Of a stretch of 64,000 bases of DNA, positions 47,742 through 60,473 are shown piece after piece (position 1 is the stretch's first letter; every line of letters begins with the position of its first letter). Made by a program: the position numbers and the translations under genes. Below the pieces are notes generated by a model, which saw only the letters and a list, made by a program, of their open reading frames with translations, did not search any database and had not been told where the DNA came from. This DNA comes from Irpex lacteus (Eukaryota; Basidiomycota; Agaricomycetes; Polyporales; Irpicaceae): contig MQVO02000008.1 of NCBI GenBank assembly GCA_001986395.2, positions 1 to 64,000 on the forward strand, in the 5' to 3' direction.

Positions 47742-50700
47742 TCAATTCCGCGAGCAACATGCAGCATCACCATTGGGGAACGCTGGGCCACTACGCGTGT
47801 CATTGGCAGCAGGCACGTCCAACGCAGGGTTCTCTCTAAAGAAGTGAACAGGGCGGAAGAGTATATTCAAATTCTCCTGGGGCATGCTATAAAGAACGGC
47901 ATGTATTAAGTAAGATTGTACGCGAAATCAGCGAACTCAACTTACACGGGCCAATCCTCAGGTCTAGGAATATGTGTGATACCTGGGACAAGGACGCGGA
48001 AACGTCAACATTGGATGCCAAATAGGCTCGCAAACGGAACATACCAGCAGTGAGATAGACCAGAACATCCTCTCCCTCCAAACTCTCATCTTCGCCCTTC
48101 TCTACCCACCCAACGATCGACTCGTCCGGGGCCACCCTCGTACCCGGCACATACTTACCACTCGGCCACACTCTCGAGCCTTTGGGGCCCTCCTTATCCT
48201 TCACTACCCATAATGCCTTCTTCGTGAACCCAGCCCTCTGGACGATCCACGAATCTGGCCTCGCAAAGACAGGCGTCATCGTTCCTTTACTCATGATCGA
48301 GTAACTGGTAGGTTTGCCGCTCACGGGGTGCTTCCTGTTCGCGCTTGTGATTGACCACCTCCTATCCGTGCTCAAGTCAAAGTCGCGTCCACCTTCACGT
48401 TGCTTGATAATGGGCGTCGCACGCGTCGTGAACGCGTTACCGGCGAAGTTCTGCGGCGAACCGGTAGGCGCATCAGGGAGGGGTATGACATCGGTCTCGA
48501 CGACTGTGTTGGCGAGACCGTCGATCATGGGGTCGAGACGAACGGAGAAGATATGTTGGTGGTAGTGTGCGCTGACTCCGGGGGCAACGGTGGTAGCAAA
48601 GGGACTTGAACCGGGCGTCGCAGGGTCTTCAGCGTAGACCTGTAAGATACCCGTCAGACGGATTTCGAGTTCGATATTGCCGTCCTGGTAGAACCGGTAG
48701 TTAAAGATGTACTCTGAGAGAGGAGGAAAATTAGAGCTAACGCAGATTGTAGGAGGACACCAACGTACCGTAGTTTGCAAGGGTGCAGATCATCTGTACG
48801 ACAAGTCTTCGAGCGCGCACTGCATGGCCACGTCCGCCAACACGGAAGTCAGTATGTTTCCACAGCAGCCCAGCGTCCTCTTCATGAATACAGATGACAT
48901 TCTTGATAACGAAGGCGCTGCCGTCGTGCTTGGTAAATGCACCAGGCTACGAAGGAGAGACGAGTGCATGAGAACAGGTATTATAGCGACGAATCAAATG
49001 ATGAGATACCAAGTAGTGAATCTGACCGAGACAGTCACAGCCGATGCTTAGCTCGTTTGCCTGAGTTCCCATTCCATATTCGCCTCTGAAGTCAAATCGC
49101 ATCAGAAGATATACGGAGAGATAGAAGCTTGGAAACGCACGAATCAAACGCAAACTTCCTAGGATGAGGGTGCTCAGGTGCGCCGTATGGTACGACCATT
49201 TCCGCCAACGACAAACGGTACAGAATAGGACGGACGACGCCGTCATCATTATAGGTGACAGTAGACAGAACAATACCCTCGCGATGGTGGAACGCTAAAC
49301 ACCAGTTCGAATGAATATAGTACGGCAATAAAAGGGATGTGTATACTCACAGACATGGAACTTCCACTTCTGCCACTCAACTTCGTGTCCATTCACTTTG
49401 AAACTGACTCCTTCAGGTTGTACGACATGCAAAGGTTTCAAATCGTCCCTCTGTTTCCACTTCTTCTCTTCATGCTTGCCCTCCCCATTCACCGCGCCTT
49501 CAACCTCCTTATTCTTCTCGATCAGATCCGGCAAGAAGTCGTGTCTGGTCGAGGGAGGGGGTACGCGCTGTCTGTCGGCGGCCTTGAGTGGGTCGTCGGT
49601 CAGAGGGGGTGAGATAGTCGTTCCACTGGAGAGCTTCGAGAGACTGGAAGGAGTATTACTAGCAGGAGGCTTCGTGTAATGGGATGGGAAGTCGATATAG
49701 ATAACCTTCTGCGTAAGGGAGTCTACAACAGGGATGAAGTCCTATATATCATTGCCAAGGGTCATGAGCATTGACGAGCAATGACGTCGTAAGAGGAGAT
49801 GTGTACCATAGGGTGTGCGTACAGGTTCTCGTGTCTTCCAAATCTGGCGAAGAGCAGAGCTTGCTGGATGCGCTGTTTCTGCGGGAAGCGCGCATCGTAT
49901 CCTAGCACAAGTTCGTTCGAGTTAGAACAAGTAATGCAGCAGCCATCGAACAACACTTACCAATCGCCCAGCCATCTGCACAGAGCTGATCTCCTTCCAC
50001 ACCTATACGGTGGTGCGAAACCGTATCAGCAAAGGGATTCTCATCGGTCCCAAAACCAGAAGAGAAGGTACAGACCGACTTCCTTGGCCAATTTGATCAC
50101 CCTTTCGTCTTTCCTAATAATCTCCTCGCATTGCAACAGCTCTTCCACCGAGATCTGGGGCTGCACGCCGTCACCCAGCTTCTCGAGTGAGTCGACAGTC
50201 CAGGTGTCCTCTTTCAAGGAGAGAACTGCGTTATACGAATGTCTACAGTCATATAAAGATGGTGTAAAGGCATTGTCAGTATAAGCTGCCAAGCGAGAGG
50301 AAGAAAGACAAGGATAAGCACACACCCTGCCAGGACTTCGATAAACTATCCTCAATCGATTGAGATTTATTAGTACGGAGGCCAAACGCGTGATACTGGA
50401 GATGCTACTCACGTCGACCTCGGCCTTCCTCACTATCTCCTTCTTCTCCTCCGGTTTCTCGCCCGTCTTGAGCGGGATGCCGAGGTACGCCAAAACATCG
50501 CGTTTTGGTGCAGGGAGGAGCGCAATACTGATGAACCTAATGGCCCTGATCGACACATTCTCGCCGTTTACAGACGTTTGAGTCAAGACATGCTTGCGCG
50601 TAGTGAGGGATATGGCTACAATCTACACACCGCGCACCAGAGAATACATTTATATCGTGTGACAGACGGAGGAGAGGGTGATACATGACAAGTTAGCGTG

Positions 50701-50880
50701 ATAGGAGAGAAGAAGATATAATGCCGTGTTACACGGAAAGAGTAAACTCGCCTCTTCAGGAGTGAGCGGATCAAGAGGGTGTTTGTACCCAGGCAATGCA
50801 GCGGCGTGGGTCTCTACGCCTGTTGCAGTGCCTGGGACCGTGACGGGGTCCTTGGTGAGTTTACTGTTGAGTGTCGCCAT
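47742..50880 (-). CDS. Copper amine oxidase (TPQ-containing primary amine oxidase)
   Basis: Oxidises primary amines to aldehydes with release of hydrogen peroxide and ammonia. The start [18 protein letters not shown] at 50880 is followed by the N2/N3-type domains, [67 protein letters not shown] and [12 protein letters not shown]. The cofactor motif is TLANYEY, whose Tyr (codon 48770-48772) self-processes to topaquinone; an intron splits the next Glu codon. Copper ligands are the HxH of [15 protein letters not shown] and a later His in [13 protein letters not shown]. The C-terminus reads [20 protein letters not shown] and ends DAACCSRN, with no SKL-type peroxisomal signal. At least eight short introns; no frame break found. 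Confidence 0.93.
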
Positions 50881-52106
50881 CTTGGTGTCCTTGTAAATAG
50901 TGTGAACTACGATGTCATATTGCGTATGCAGCAGTTAACATCGTTGTACGTTGATTGCGAGCAGCGGACAAAAACATACCTAAGTTGATGATGATCGATA
51001 AGAGGAAAGCTTGGAGCTTGAAGCGCTAGAGCAGTACAAGCTTTCAAAGTGCTTTCAAGCGCTATCTAACGAGAGAATGCTCATGAGTCTCACAGTATAT
51101 ATACCCAACTGACTCGACGGAAGAAGCCCGAGACCACGCACATGACTGTCTTCTCCACATAATCGAGCGCGTTGGAAATGCAGGAAACCAAGATAGCGGA
51201 GATGGGAGATATTGTCATCCTATCTTCCTTCCGGCCGAGTCTGTGAGAACTGTTAAAGGCATGTCAACTGTCAGAAACTACGGTCTGGGGAGGAGTAGGA
51301 GCCCTATGAGGACGCCCGATTGAGTTTGTGTCCGGAGCTTAGTACTTTTGCTTGTCACACAATGGCTTATAGTAGTGTCGCTTGTCTAGAGCTTGGAGAT
51401 GTGCTCTTGCCGTAAGCTTTATGATAGGCCAAGACACTGCTGTCATCTGTTCGATCTTCGGGCGCCGGGTCATTCACTCATACCACCCGTTGTCACAAGT
51501 ATACCATTGCACACCTCGTCAAGCCAGCTCATAGATGTGCATGAGAGAGCGATGAAGCCATGCAAAACGTCTGGGAATGTCTTACGGAAAATGATAACTA
51601 GGACGCGTGCGTTTATCTAAGCGCCTGTGAAAGTCGTGATTTGATAAAAGCACGGAAGTCAAAGCTAGAAGTTGACAGGACAAACCGTTTTAACGACTTC
51701 CGAGGGCCCCGGTACGACTGCTTATCTTCACAGTATCGACGGTGACCCGAAGGACCGTTGCCAAGTTTGAACACCTCTTCAAGCTGGATCTGCATGCTTG
51801 CGGCTTTTGGGACTCTCGGAAGGCCGTATGATATCTCTGTGAGAGGTTGATTCGCGCTGGAGGCTACGCCTTCAGCCTACCTTGAAGATTGATCGTTGGC
51901 CAACTATTGACCGCATGTGAGTGGATCTCCCGATATCTACAGGACTTACCGGAGCCCATCTCCGTACGGCATGACAAACACATATGTTTGAATAGACTGC
52001 TGGCAGCAAGTGTAGTTACTGTTCTCGTCCATACCGACTGCATTGTGAGCAGGTAGATGCAATATTTCATTGCAGATCGAGGTGTTGCGGAGATGGATGT
52101 ATATAT
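50881..52106. other. Intergenic, no gene seen
   Basis: Upstream region of the amine oxidase and 3' flank of MTO1. A TATATATAC element near 51098 lies about 215 bases before the amine oxidase ATG. No coding signature. Confidence 0.45.
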
Positions 52107-54916
52107 TCAGGCAGCGTACGACGAACCCAGTGACAAGTCACTTGATGGTGACCTCCCTGTAACCCTCTTGGCATGCTTGAGCAAAGATACAAGACTGGTC
52201 GGAGTCATGCCCTCCATTCGCTTAGCCACGCCCTGTACAATTGATCCAATTAGTCCGCATCATCACCTCTTGTCAACATGGAAATGCGTCACAAAGGTGC
52301 TCACAATATTAGCAGGTCGCACACGCGAAAGCCGCTCTTTCACCTCCAGGCTCAATCCCTCCACGATAGAATAGTCCATCTGTGGATCGAGAAGAATGCC
52401 TTCATCGTCTTGGAAGGCACGCAAATCAGCCTCTTGACGCTTCAGATGGGCGTCATAACGTCCGTCGATGTGGACGCGGCTGAGAATGTGATGGTCCACG
52501 TCGATGAGAGCTGGAATGGCTGGAGTAAGTTGTTCAGGTGTCACGGTAGGGTGACGGAGAAGGTCGAATGCGCTATAAAGATGTCAGTCTCAGAAGAATA
52601 CGTAGAGGGAGGAGGCTAGATCTACCTGCGCATAATACCGTCTCGCTGTATCTTGAATCCGTACTTTTCCCATCCCTACAAATATACAGATGGTATGTGA
52701 GATGCGCTTCATATGAGAGACGTTACACGAACCTGAGGGCTTAGAGCAAATGTCCGCAACATTTCCGTCACACGAGCTATCTCGTTACGAGTGCTCGTGA
52801 AATGTGACCATCGTGCGTCTAAGACAGCACCAGCCATACGACCTACACAATGGAGCGATACATTAGAACGTTGCTACCCAAAAATTATATTTCCATACCT
52901 TTCTCGGTCAGTCGCAAGTCAGCATTATCACTACGAATTGTCATCCGATACTCAGACCTCGAAGTAAACATACGATCTATAGGTTTGAGGTCAGCGAATT
53001 ACCTAGTATGAGACCAAACCGAAGCAAGGAAAATGGACGTACAAGGCTCTTCAGCACCTTTGACGATGAGATCGTCGATCATAACACCGACATATCCGTC
53101 CGCGCGTGTAATAATTAACGGCGGACGGTCGAGAGCGGCCAACCCTGCGTTTATCCCTGCTACGACACCTTGGGCTGCGGCTTCTTCGTAACCAGTGGTT
53201 CCATTAATTTGGCCAGCCAAGAAGAGTCCCTAAAATGAAGCTGAGAAGTCAGGAAGAGGTGTGGGTAACATTGTTGTTACGTACACCTATGCGCTTTGTT
53301 TCGAGAGTGACTGTTGGATACTGGTCAACACCAATCCTCTCGTATATTTTCAAGGGCTTACGTTTCAATTCTCGAGCATCGACATGGTCATACTCGACCC
53401 CGTAGGCCGGTCTGACAATCTCTACGTTTTCCAAGCCCGGCACCGACCGGTACATCTCTATCTGTGCATCCTCGGGAAGACTGCACGACAGGCCATTAGG
53501 GTATATCAGATCTTCGAGGCTATACGTTAATCTTCGGGTGACCAACAGACAAAATCAGAGAACGAACCACTGTCGTAGCCTTCCGGTTCTAGCCACACAG
53601 TGTGAGCGGTCTTCTGTGGGAACCTCTTCACCTTGGCTTCCAACGACGGACAATATCGAGGGCCCTTCTTCGTTTCTTGGATGTGCACGCTACGATGCAT
53701 ATTGTTCCTGACGACTTGGTGCGTAGATTCATTCGTGAATGTCTTATAGCACATCACTTGATTGTTCTGTATTTATACACTATCAGTAGTAGTTCAGCTA
53801 GTAGTGAAGTAGCTAACGGAGGCTTACAGCGTTGTCAACGGTCCTATTCAGGTAGCTGAACGGTTGCGGGTCTACGTCGCCGGGCTGCTTCTCGAAACGC
53901 TCGTCTGCAAAATTGATAGTGGATGCACGGAGTCGTGCGGGCGTACCGGTTTGCAGACGACCCAGCTTGAATCCAGCGGAACGTAGGGAGCCGGATAGCC
54001 CGACTGATGGAGCTTCATTCATTCGTCCAGCAGGGAAAGTCTTCATGCCTATGAGACAAAGTGTTACTTTGAGTATAGAGAAGTAGGAAACAGAGTAGGG
54101 AATCATGCGAACCAATGTGGATTTCTCCTGAAAGAAACGTCCCTGTACAGATGACTACTTGAGAGCACTGTACAATTTCGCCGTTGTCTAAGGCAGAGCT
54201 AATCAGTAAATTCTTATGATTCCAAAGGATGTATGCGTACCTAGACGAACACCCTTAACAGTACCCCAATTGCCATCCTTCGAACCTGCGTGGTCAAATA
54301 CAAGGTCGTGTACGCTTGCCGCTTTGATGTCAAGATTCGGATAGTTGTGAAGGGTATCTTGCATGTGGTGTTTATACAGTTTCCTGTCGACTTGTGCTCT
54401 AGGTCCCTGACACATGTATTTAGATGCATCGTGCTTTCCTATGCGTATAAACACATACCCAAACTGCAGCACCACGAGATAGGTTTAGCATGTGGAACTG
54501 AATCCCAGCTTTGTCTTGAAGATATGGGCTATTTAGAATACAAAAGCATTTGTTCCAGTGAGATACGTACCTGTCACTCGTCCAATCACACCGTCTAACG
54601 CATCCACCTCCCTCACGAGTGTCCCTTTACCGACTCCGCCGACAGAAGGGTTGCATGACAATTCGCCAATAGTTTCTAGCTTTTGGGTCAATAGAACCGT
54701 CCTGGCTCCAGTTCTTGCTGCACCAGCGGCCGCCTCGCATCCCGCATGCCCGCCACCAATGATACAGACTACACAACATGATAATTAGTTCTACACAAAC
54801 ACCATGGGGAGGCTAATTGACGCACCATCATAAGCGTTAGATCCAGAAGCTACTGAAGCATAGTGTCTTGAAGCTCCCTGGAGATTCCTGACAAACGTTC
54901 GAGCGTTGCTAAGCAT
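52107..54916 (-). CDS. MTO1: Mitochondrial tRNA U34 carboxymethylaminomethyl-modification protein Mto1 (MnmG/GidA)
   Basis: FAD-dependent partner of Mss1 that modifies wobble uridine 34 of mitochondrial tRNAs. The ATG at 54916 gives an Arg/Ser-rich presequence ([20 protein letters not shown]). The Rossmann FAD site is [20 protein letters not shown]. Signature segments are [147 protein letters not shown] and the C-terminal [20 protein letters not shown]. About a dozen short introns all join in frame, and length matches the family. Divergent from the first SDR gene. Confidence 0.95.
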
Positions 54917-55509
54917 TTGCCGTCGCTCGGTGAGCAAGGGAGATGGCGGTCGGGTGAAGCAAAGAATTGAGCGCTCCGAAGTCCCGCCACTTTCTTGTTT
55001 TGGAAACAGCTCGGCTTTTAGCGCCAATCGCTGCCGCACTGTAATCGGCTACCGTCAACTTGTTGTTACACCACGGCCACTAAGCTTGTCTCATATCGAC
55101 TCCCTCATGTATACACCAGATCTTTATTACACGCTTTTTGATGTGAGGTTGGTAAGTCTCGCTCGTGAATCCAACCCAGCGTATCAGTGTTACGGTGTAT
55201 ATCCTCGGGCTCGGCTTTCTCTAGCAATAAGTACGTACTCGGCCATCCAGAACATCTCGTTGACGATTACTTATGCTCCTCATGGGACGTCGTTACTGAC
55301 TCTGCCGACTGTAGCGCACTATCTATGTCAGCCTATCAGCTGTGCTGAATAAGCGTGATCAGTTGCCTCAAGCTTGCGAGAATGACGTTACTGGTCGGAT
55401 GAGTAAAGACCTATAAGTGTGAACTATCCGACCTCGATACTCTCAACATCCAACCCACTGTCAATAACTGTCAATCCTCGAGCCCAACTTCAAAGCACTC
55501 CCAATACCA
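54917..55509. promoter_or_regulatory. Divergent promoter region MTO1/SDR-1
   Basis: 593 bases between divergent ATGs. An alternative GTG-started extension upstream of MTO1 was not accepted. No TATA box assigned. Confidence 0.35.
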
Positions 55510-56658
55510 ATGGCTTCTGCTCGTCCAGTGTTCGTTGTTGCAGGTGTCGGTGCCGGCTCCGGTGAGCACAATTTGGTTTGGGTACCTTTGGCACGCGGTC
55601 TAATAATCCCCTCTCAGGTACTGGCGCATCTGCAGCGTAAGTGTACATAGTAAGTAGCTTAAGTCCAACAACTCACGCGCACTATAGTCGTCTATTCGCC
55701 AAGAACGGCTATAAAGTAGCAGTTATCGCTCGTGGTGCTGACAGAGCCAAGAAACTTGCCGATGAAATCAACAGCTCAGGCGGCGAGGCGGCTGGGTTTG
55801 GAACCTCCGACTATGCTTACAAATCCATCCTCGCTGTATGGGACGAGATCAAATCGTTCAAGTGGCCTTCTTCACAGCAGCCTGCCCCGATCCGCGCAGC
55901 ATTGTGGAATGCTGGTAACTCAGTTTTCAGCCCCTTCTTGGATGTGACGGAAGACAATCTCAATCTATCACTCCAAAGCAACGTTCAGGGCCCATTTGCG
56001 TTCAGCCGTCAGGCAGTATTAACGTTTAGGGAGAACGAACCAGATGAACACGGCAAAAGAGGGGCGTTGCTGTTCACCGGTGCAACAGCGAGCACGAGAG
56101 GAAATACATGGACCAGTGCCGTCGCTGCTGGCAAGTTCGGCTTGCGATCGTTGAGCCAGAGTTTGGCAAAGGAGTTTGGCAAGGACAATATCCATGTGAG
56201 TCGATGGTCGTGAAGCAATATCTCACAGTGAAGACGAGCTAATATGTAATGTTTATCAGGTAGCTCATGCTATTATTGACGGAGGTATGCACTACGTCAT
56301 GTCCCAGGTATCGCAGACATCCTGAATGACATTTGAATCAGTAATTGCAACTGAGCGCACTACTGCCGTGGGGTCTTCCAATATACCTGAAGAGAAGTTC
56401 GAAGAGAGCAAGGGCGTTCGCCTGAACCCAGACAGCATAGCAGCAGTACGTTTCGCCAAGAGCAGTCATGTCAGCCACTTCACCCCAGCTGATCTACGCA
56501 CGTTGTCGTCAGGCCTATCTATACCTCGCGAACCAAGACCGATCAGCATGGACTTGGGAGCTTGACCGTGAGTGCCTTCTCTTAACGATAAGATCGTGCC
56601 AGTGTTAATAGCCCCAATACTGTCATCGCCAGTCCGTCCCTCTCACGAGAAGTGGTAA
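55510..56658 (+). CDS. SDR-fold protein 1 lacking the catalytic tyrosine
   Basis: Rossmann-fold protein of the short-chain dehydrogenase/reductase superfamily. MASARPVFVVAGVGAGSG, then across two short introns TGASAARLFAKNGYKVAVIA, give the glycine-rich nucleotide site, interrupted by introns exactly within GSG and SAA. Next are DEINSSGGEAAGF, IRAALWNAGNSVF, LSLQSNVQGPFAFSRQ, GALLFTGATASTRG, GKFGLRSLSQSLAKEFGKDN and HVAHAIIDG; the last exons read YLYLANQDRSAWTWELDLRP and HEKW. Classical SDRs have YxxxK; here the K of GKFGL is present but the position four residues before it is V. The Ser and Asn positions are kept. Three more copies lie at 60474-61662, 62137-63276 and from 63734. Whether it still reduces a substrate is open. 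Confidence 0.85.
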
Positions 56659-57284
56659 ACATGCATAGCATGACGATACGTGGGGACTTGTAGATTGTGC
56701 TTCAGGACTAGTACGTTGATGCCAATCAATGAAGGAGCTCTGTCTAGGATTAATTACCTTTCAATCTGCACTGGTCTTGTTCGTACACCATGCTCTCTGC
56801 CCCAAGAGGCAGTGTTTACTGGTGCGTACTAATCCCGTCGTATCCGGACGATTAGACTGTCACTGCACCCGTGACTTAAGTTCAAGTCATGCGAGGCGGC
56901 TGCCGTCTGCTGCCGCGTGGTTATTCCGCTGCCAGATCTCTCCGTTCATGTTTTCAATCTTGAGCTTCTCGTCGTGATACACGGTCACAGACCTGCCAAA
57001 GGTTGTATGGCTAATCTAATGCAAATGAACCATCGACATTATTATAGGAATCTACCCATTTCATGTACTCACCGCTTTTCAATATGTCGACGCACAGGTT
57101 CACTCAGGTGTCGAAAACAAGGCAGATCTGCGAGAAGAGATCTCCAAGACAATGATATCGGTGAGTTTAATCAAGGCACACCTCCGCGCTAGCGTCGGGC
57201 TTGGCGCCATTAACGATAGAGGCGATGGTGATGTGCATGTCTCTTGACATATCAGCGCCTCCAGGCGGCATGCATACGTTTCGG
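56659..57284. other. Intergenic, no gene seen
   Basis: Spacer between SDR-1 and the GPI-protein gene; nothing recognised apart from the promoter element listed next. Confidence 0.45.
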
Positions 57285-57291
57285 TATAAAA
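57285..57291 (+). promoter_or_regulatory. TATA box of the GPI-protein gene
   Basis: TATAAAA about 100 bases before the ATG at 57386. Confidence 0.5.
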
Positions 57292-57385
57292 CTCATGGTG
57301 GCACGTTTGACATGGACAGGTCGCGTTTTCTCCCCGCGTTCTACCCCCTCGACCAGCTGAACATTCGTCCGAACTGCTCATAGCC

Positions 57386-58339
57386 ATGAAGTACACGCTT
57401 GCCCTCGTTTCTGCTGTGTTGCTTGCTGGTGAAGGTATGTGATACGCTGTCGAAGATTCTGAATTTGTTGACGATGGAATTGGGTACAGCGGCGGCCTCT
57501 GCTGTTAACTTCGACCGCTCGGTGAGGGCGGTGCTCCAGGCCAGGCAGGGTTCGATTATAGACCCCGGAGACATTGCACCTGAGGTTCGCAACTTGATTT
57601 GCTCTAACTATTTCCAATCGCTCACTCTTCATTTACAGTGCCAAACCACCTGCGCGCCGATGGTCAAAGCGTTCAACGTGAGTGTTTACATAGTGCAGTC
57701 TGAGGGAGCCACCGGCTATAGCTGGCATGTCGCCTCGTAGGGTTGCACAACGAATGAATGCTTGTGCACAAACGAAGTTGTTCAAGCCACCGCCTCCTGC
57801 TTGAATTGTAGTCTCAACGTCAACGGCCGTCCCTCAGCAGCCCTCATAAACCAAGCACAGGAGGCACTCGATGGTACACGTTCAATTATCGCTACTCTGA
57901 ATCGCCGCTAATCATAATATGTAATACAGAGCTCGAGGATGGATGCAAAGCCGCAGGAGAGCCCGTCACTTCCCTGACCCTCTCTGGCGCTGGTTCTGTT
58001 ACAGGTTCTGCCACGCACTCCGCCACGGGCACTGCTGTCATCCCCACAGGCACTGAGACTTCTCAGTCCATCTTCTTCTCTTCTGCCTCTGCTCCAGGAG
58101 CACCATCCGCCACCAACCCTATCAATACCGCAACAACAGGCTTGCCCATCCAACCTTCGCACGTTACTATCAGTGTGCTTCCATCTGACGAGACCTCTGC
58201 TGGAGCTGGGTCGAACACTGCCGCTGGATCGCCCACGCCCACTGGATCCTCCTCTGGTGGTGTGATCACATTGGCTGGAGGATTCTCGAGTGTGGCGGTC
58301 GCTGCTGTCATCGGTGGCGCCATGTTGGTTTTGGCATGA
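57386..58339 (+). CDS. Small secreted Cys-rich protein, probably GPI-anchored
   Basis: A surface protein with a signal peptide (MKYTLALVSAVLLAGE, split by an intron before AAASAVNFDRS). The mature part has eight cysteines: CQTTCAPMVKAFN, GCTTNECLCTNEV, ATASCLNCSLN and ELEDGC. Spacing resembles CFEM-like extracellular domains (CxCxxxx after a Cys pair), but the CFEM heme-binding Asp is not recognisable. From about residue 120 the chain is Ser/Thr/Gly/Pro-rich, with likely O-glycosylation, and it ends in a hydrophobic tail GFSSVAVAAVIGGAMLVLA, a GPI-attachment signal. Four short introns join in frame. Likely at the plasma membrane or cell wall. Function unknown. Confidence 0.83.
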
Positions 58340-59081
58340 TGCGGGGAGATGGACGAGATTTCGCATTTTGTGACTCGGTACCATCTATCCTAGGATATGG
58401 ACTCTCAGACTCTCTAGCTGCTCGCATTTTGTCATGGTATACGATGTAGTCGATTGGAGATATTGGATATACCCCTCTGTTGTACATTTGCATGCACAAC
58501 TAAATGATATTCCCCGTGCATCTTGTCCGAGTATTTCATGTCCGAGACCGACCCAAAGGTCAGCAGATTACAAATTAGCATAGTTTGGGCCGCCGGTGAG
58601 CTTGAGAAGGCTTGCATCCGATCTACTCCTGATCAGTTCTGTGCATATAACGGAGATATGGTACGCTGGTCGAATGACAGGAATGAACTAGGTGCGTCAA
58701 CGTTGAAAGTATTGACTGCGGTACTCAGATGACATGTTCAGTGCATTCAGAGTCGATGACATTTCCAGGCTGCTGCATGTCTGGAGCAGAACGGACTAGT
58801 ACACAGGACGTTTGATAGAGCAGAAACATCTCGCAAGAGCATCGTGCATGTACGCCCATGTTACCGTTTCAGTATTGTGTATCTCAAACAGTCCAACAAG
58901 ATTCCTGCTGGCTATCAGAAGATAATCATATCCAATCTTCCGTGCACGTGCTTCGTAGAAATCTAACTCAGTAGCTTCCCCCATTGACGTTTAAGAAGAT
59001 TGAGCATAGTCCCTCTATTATCCACGATAGCAAGACAAAACCAAATCAGAACAACGCAGGAAATCTATCAACTTACATGAA
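58340..59081. other. Convergent spacer, no gene seen
   Basis: Holds the 3' ends of the GPI-protein gene and the DUF2470 gene. Confidence 0.45.
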
Positions 59082-59909
59082 CTATTGCCCTTTCAAAATA
59101 CTATCAATCCGAGCCTCTTGAACACGCTTGCGGAAATGGGCCCATACAGTGAACCCGCAGACAACAGTTGAAAAGAAGTAAAGAAGCTACAAGTCGGACA
59201 GTCGTTAGTGCTCCAACCTAAAATTGACTGAAGGAAAAACCCACCGAAGCACCGAGAGGTGTCTTGTGTTTCCTGCATAGGTGCAAGGTATACAAACCCT
59301 CCAACGCATGTATACCGAACGAGATGCCCCAGAGGTATGCAATTGCTCTGGGTCCGATCACATTCTCACGGACGTACTCCACGAGAATATAGGTCGGGGT
59401 GGTAGGACCGAGGAGACTCGTAGGGCCAGGGAGAACAGTGAGAAGGGCCAAGGGACCGAATACGTACGCGATCTTGTAGAACGAGTCGTCCCATTGGTAC
59501 GTAGTAATTTGCGGGGCCTTGGTCTGCACGGCAACCTTAGTCAACAATAACTCGACGGTAGTGCAGTGTTCACACACCATTCCAAGAGCCTCTTCCGCAT
59601 CAACCTTCATGCCGAGTAATCTCGGTTTGACCTCTTCGTACCCTGCCAGTGGTGGGTCAAAGGGCACGCGTATATCTTGCTTGCCTGAGCTCGTGGTATA
59701 GGTGAGGGACATGCCCTTAGACCAGCATAAGCATTCAGTCTCCATTTCAAAACATCAGGACTCACCTTAGTGTCAATAGCCGTCATCTGTGCACTGGTCA
59801 CCTTCTGCTTAACCTTTCCCCAATGCCGCACATATGACACAAGGGTGTCGGGGTGATTGGACATGTACATGCAAAGAAACGAAGACTTCGCTGCCACTGG
59901 ATCGGCCAT
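59082..59909 (-). CDS. Membrane protein with N-terminal DUF2470 and C-terminal DUF4499-like region
   Basis: The start MADPVAAKSSFLCMYMSNHP at 59909 opens a DUF2470 domain (DTLVSYVRHWGKVKQ, SAQMTAIDTKGMSLTYT, RVPFDPPLAGYEEVKPRLLG), a small fold found in heme-related and redox proteins. After an intron come YQWDDSFYKIAYVFGPLALL, TPTYILVEYVRENVIGPRAI, AYLWGISFGIHALEGLYTLH and SLLYFFSTVVCGFTVWAHF, three or four membrane segments, and the tail VQEARIDSILKGQ. This pairing is typical of uncharacterised fungal integral membrane proteins. Donors and acceptors at about 59766, 59560 and 59230 join in frame. Function not known; a redox or heme link rests only on DUF2470. Confidence 0.78.
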
Positions 59910-60086
59910 CTTGGTTGGTGCACGTTGTGGTCAAGGTGCAAGAGACACTGGTACGATAATACGTTAGTCAACGTTGTTTACTCACGAGGGTGGGATAATA
60001 AGTGGGATCATGATTCAGAGGTTGCCGGTAAGTGCGATTACCGAGTAGCAACTTGTCATAATGTTATACCACCAGCGCTCTTACAA

Positions 60087-60157
60087 GCATTAATGGGGTA
60101 GTGGTAACCTGGGTCGTTGCCATCGACCCGCCGGGGGTTCGATTCCCCCTTAATGCA
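60087..60157 (+). tRNA. tRNA-Gly (anticodon GCC)
   Basis: Full cloverleaf: acceptor GCATTAA pairs with TTAATGC (60150-60156); A box TGGGGTAGTGG in the D arm; anticodon stem GGTCG/CGACC (60112-60116, 60124-60128) with loop TTGCCAT, anticodon GCC at 60119-60121; T arm GGGGG-TTCGATT-CCCCC, containing the B box GGTTCGATTCC. No intron. Confidence 0.95.
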
Positions 60158-60165
60158 CAGTGCAA

Positions 60166-60171
60166 TTTTTT
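60166..60171 (+). terminator. Pol III terminator of tRNA-Gly
   Basis: Six T residues nine bases after the tRNA 3' end, the usual Pol III stop signal. Confidence 0.75.
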
Positions 60172-60473
60172 GTATGTTCGAGCAACTTTAGATGACAGTG
60201 TTGAACAGCAACCAAATCATACACAGGCTCTATTTTGAGGTGCAATGCAGAGACTGGTTTATGAGCCTCAATCACCTCTTTTCATAAACTCTCGAGCTCT
60301 TATAGGTTATCATCATGCCCTCATCGTTTCGTCCAGTACCCTACACTACCAGCGAGTCCTCGTTTGTGAGTCCATTACATTCTGCTACTTGTTCCAGTGC
60401 TAAGTATACAACGTCACGTATGAAACAGATAACCTTCTATCTGTCCTCTGCTATTGCGGTCTTCCTTAGATGA

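Noticed and set aside
54917..55039. N-terminal extension of MTO1 (RQRLALKAELFPKQ...)
   Set aside because: No ATG at its start; a mitochondrial presequence already follows the ATG at 54916.
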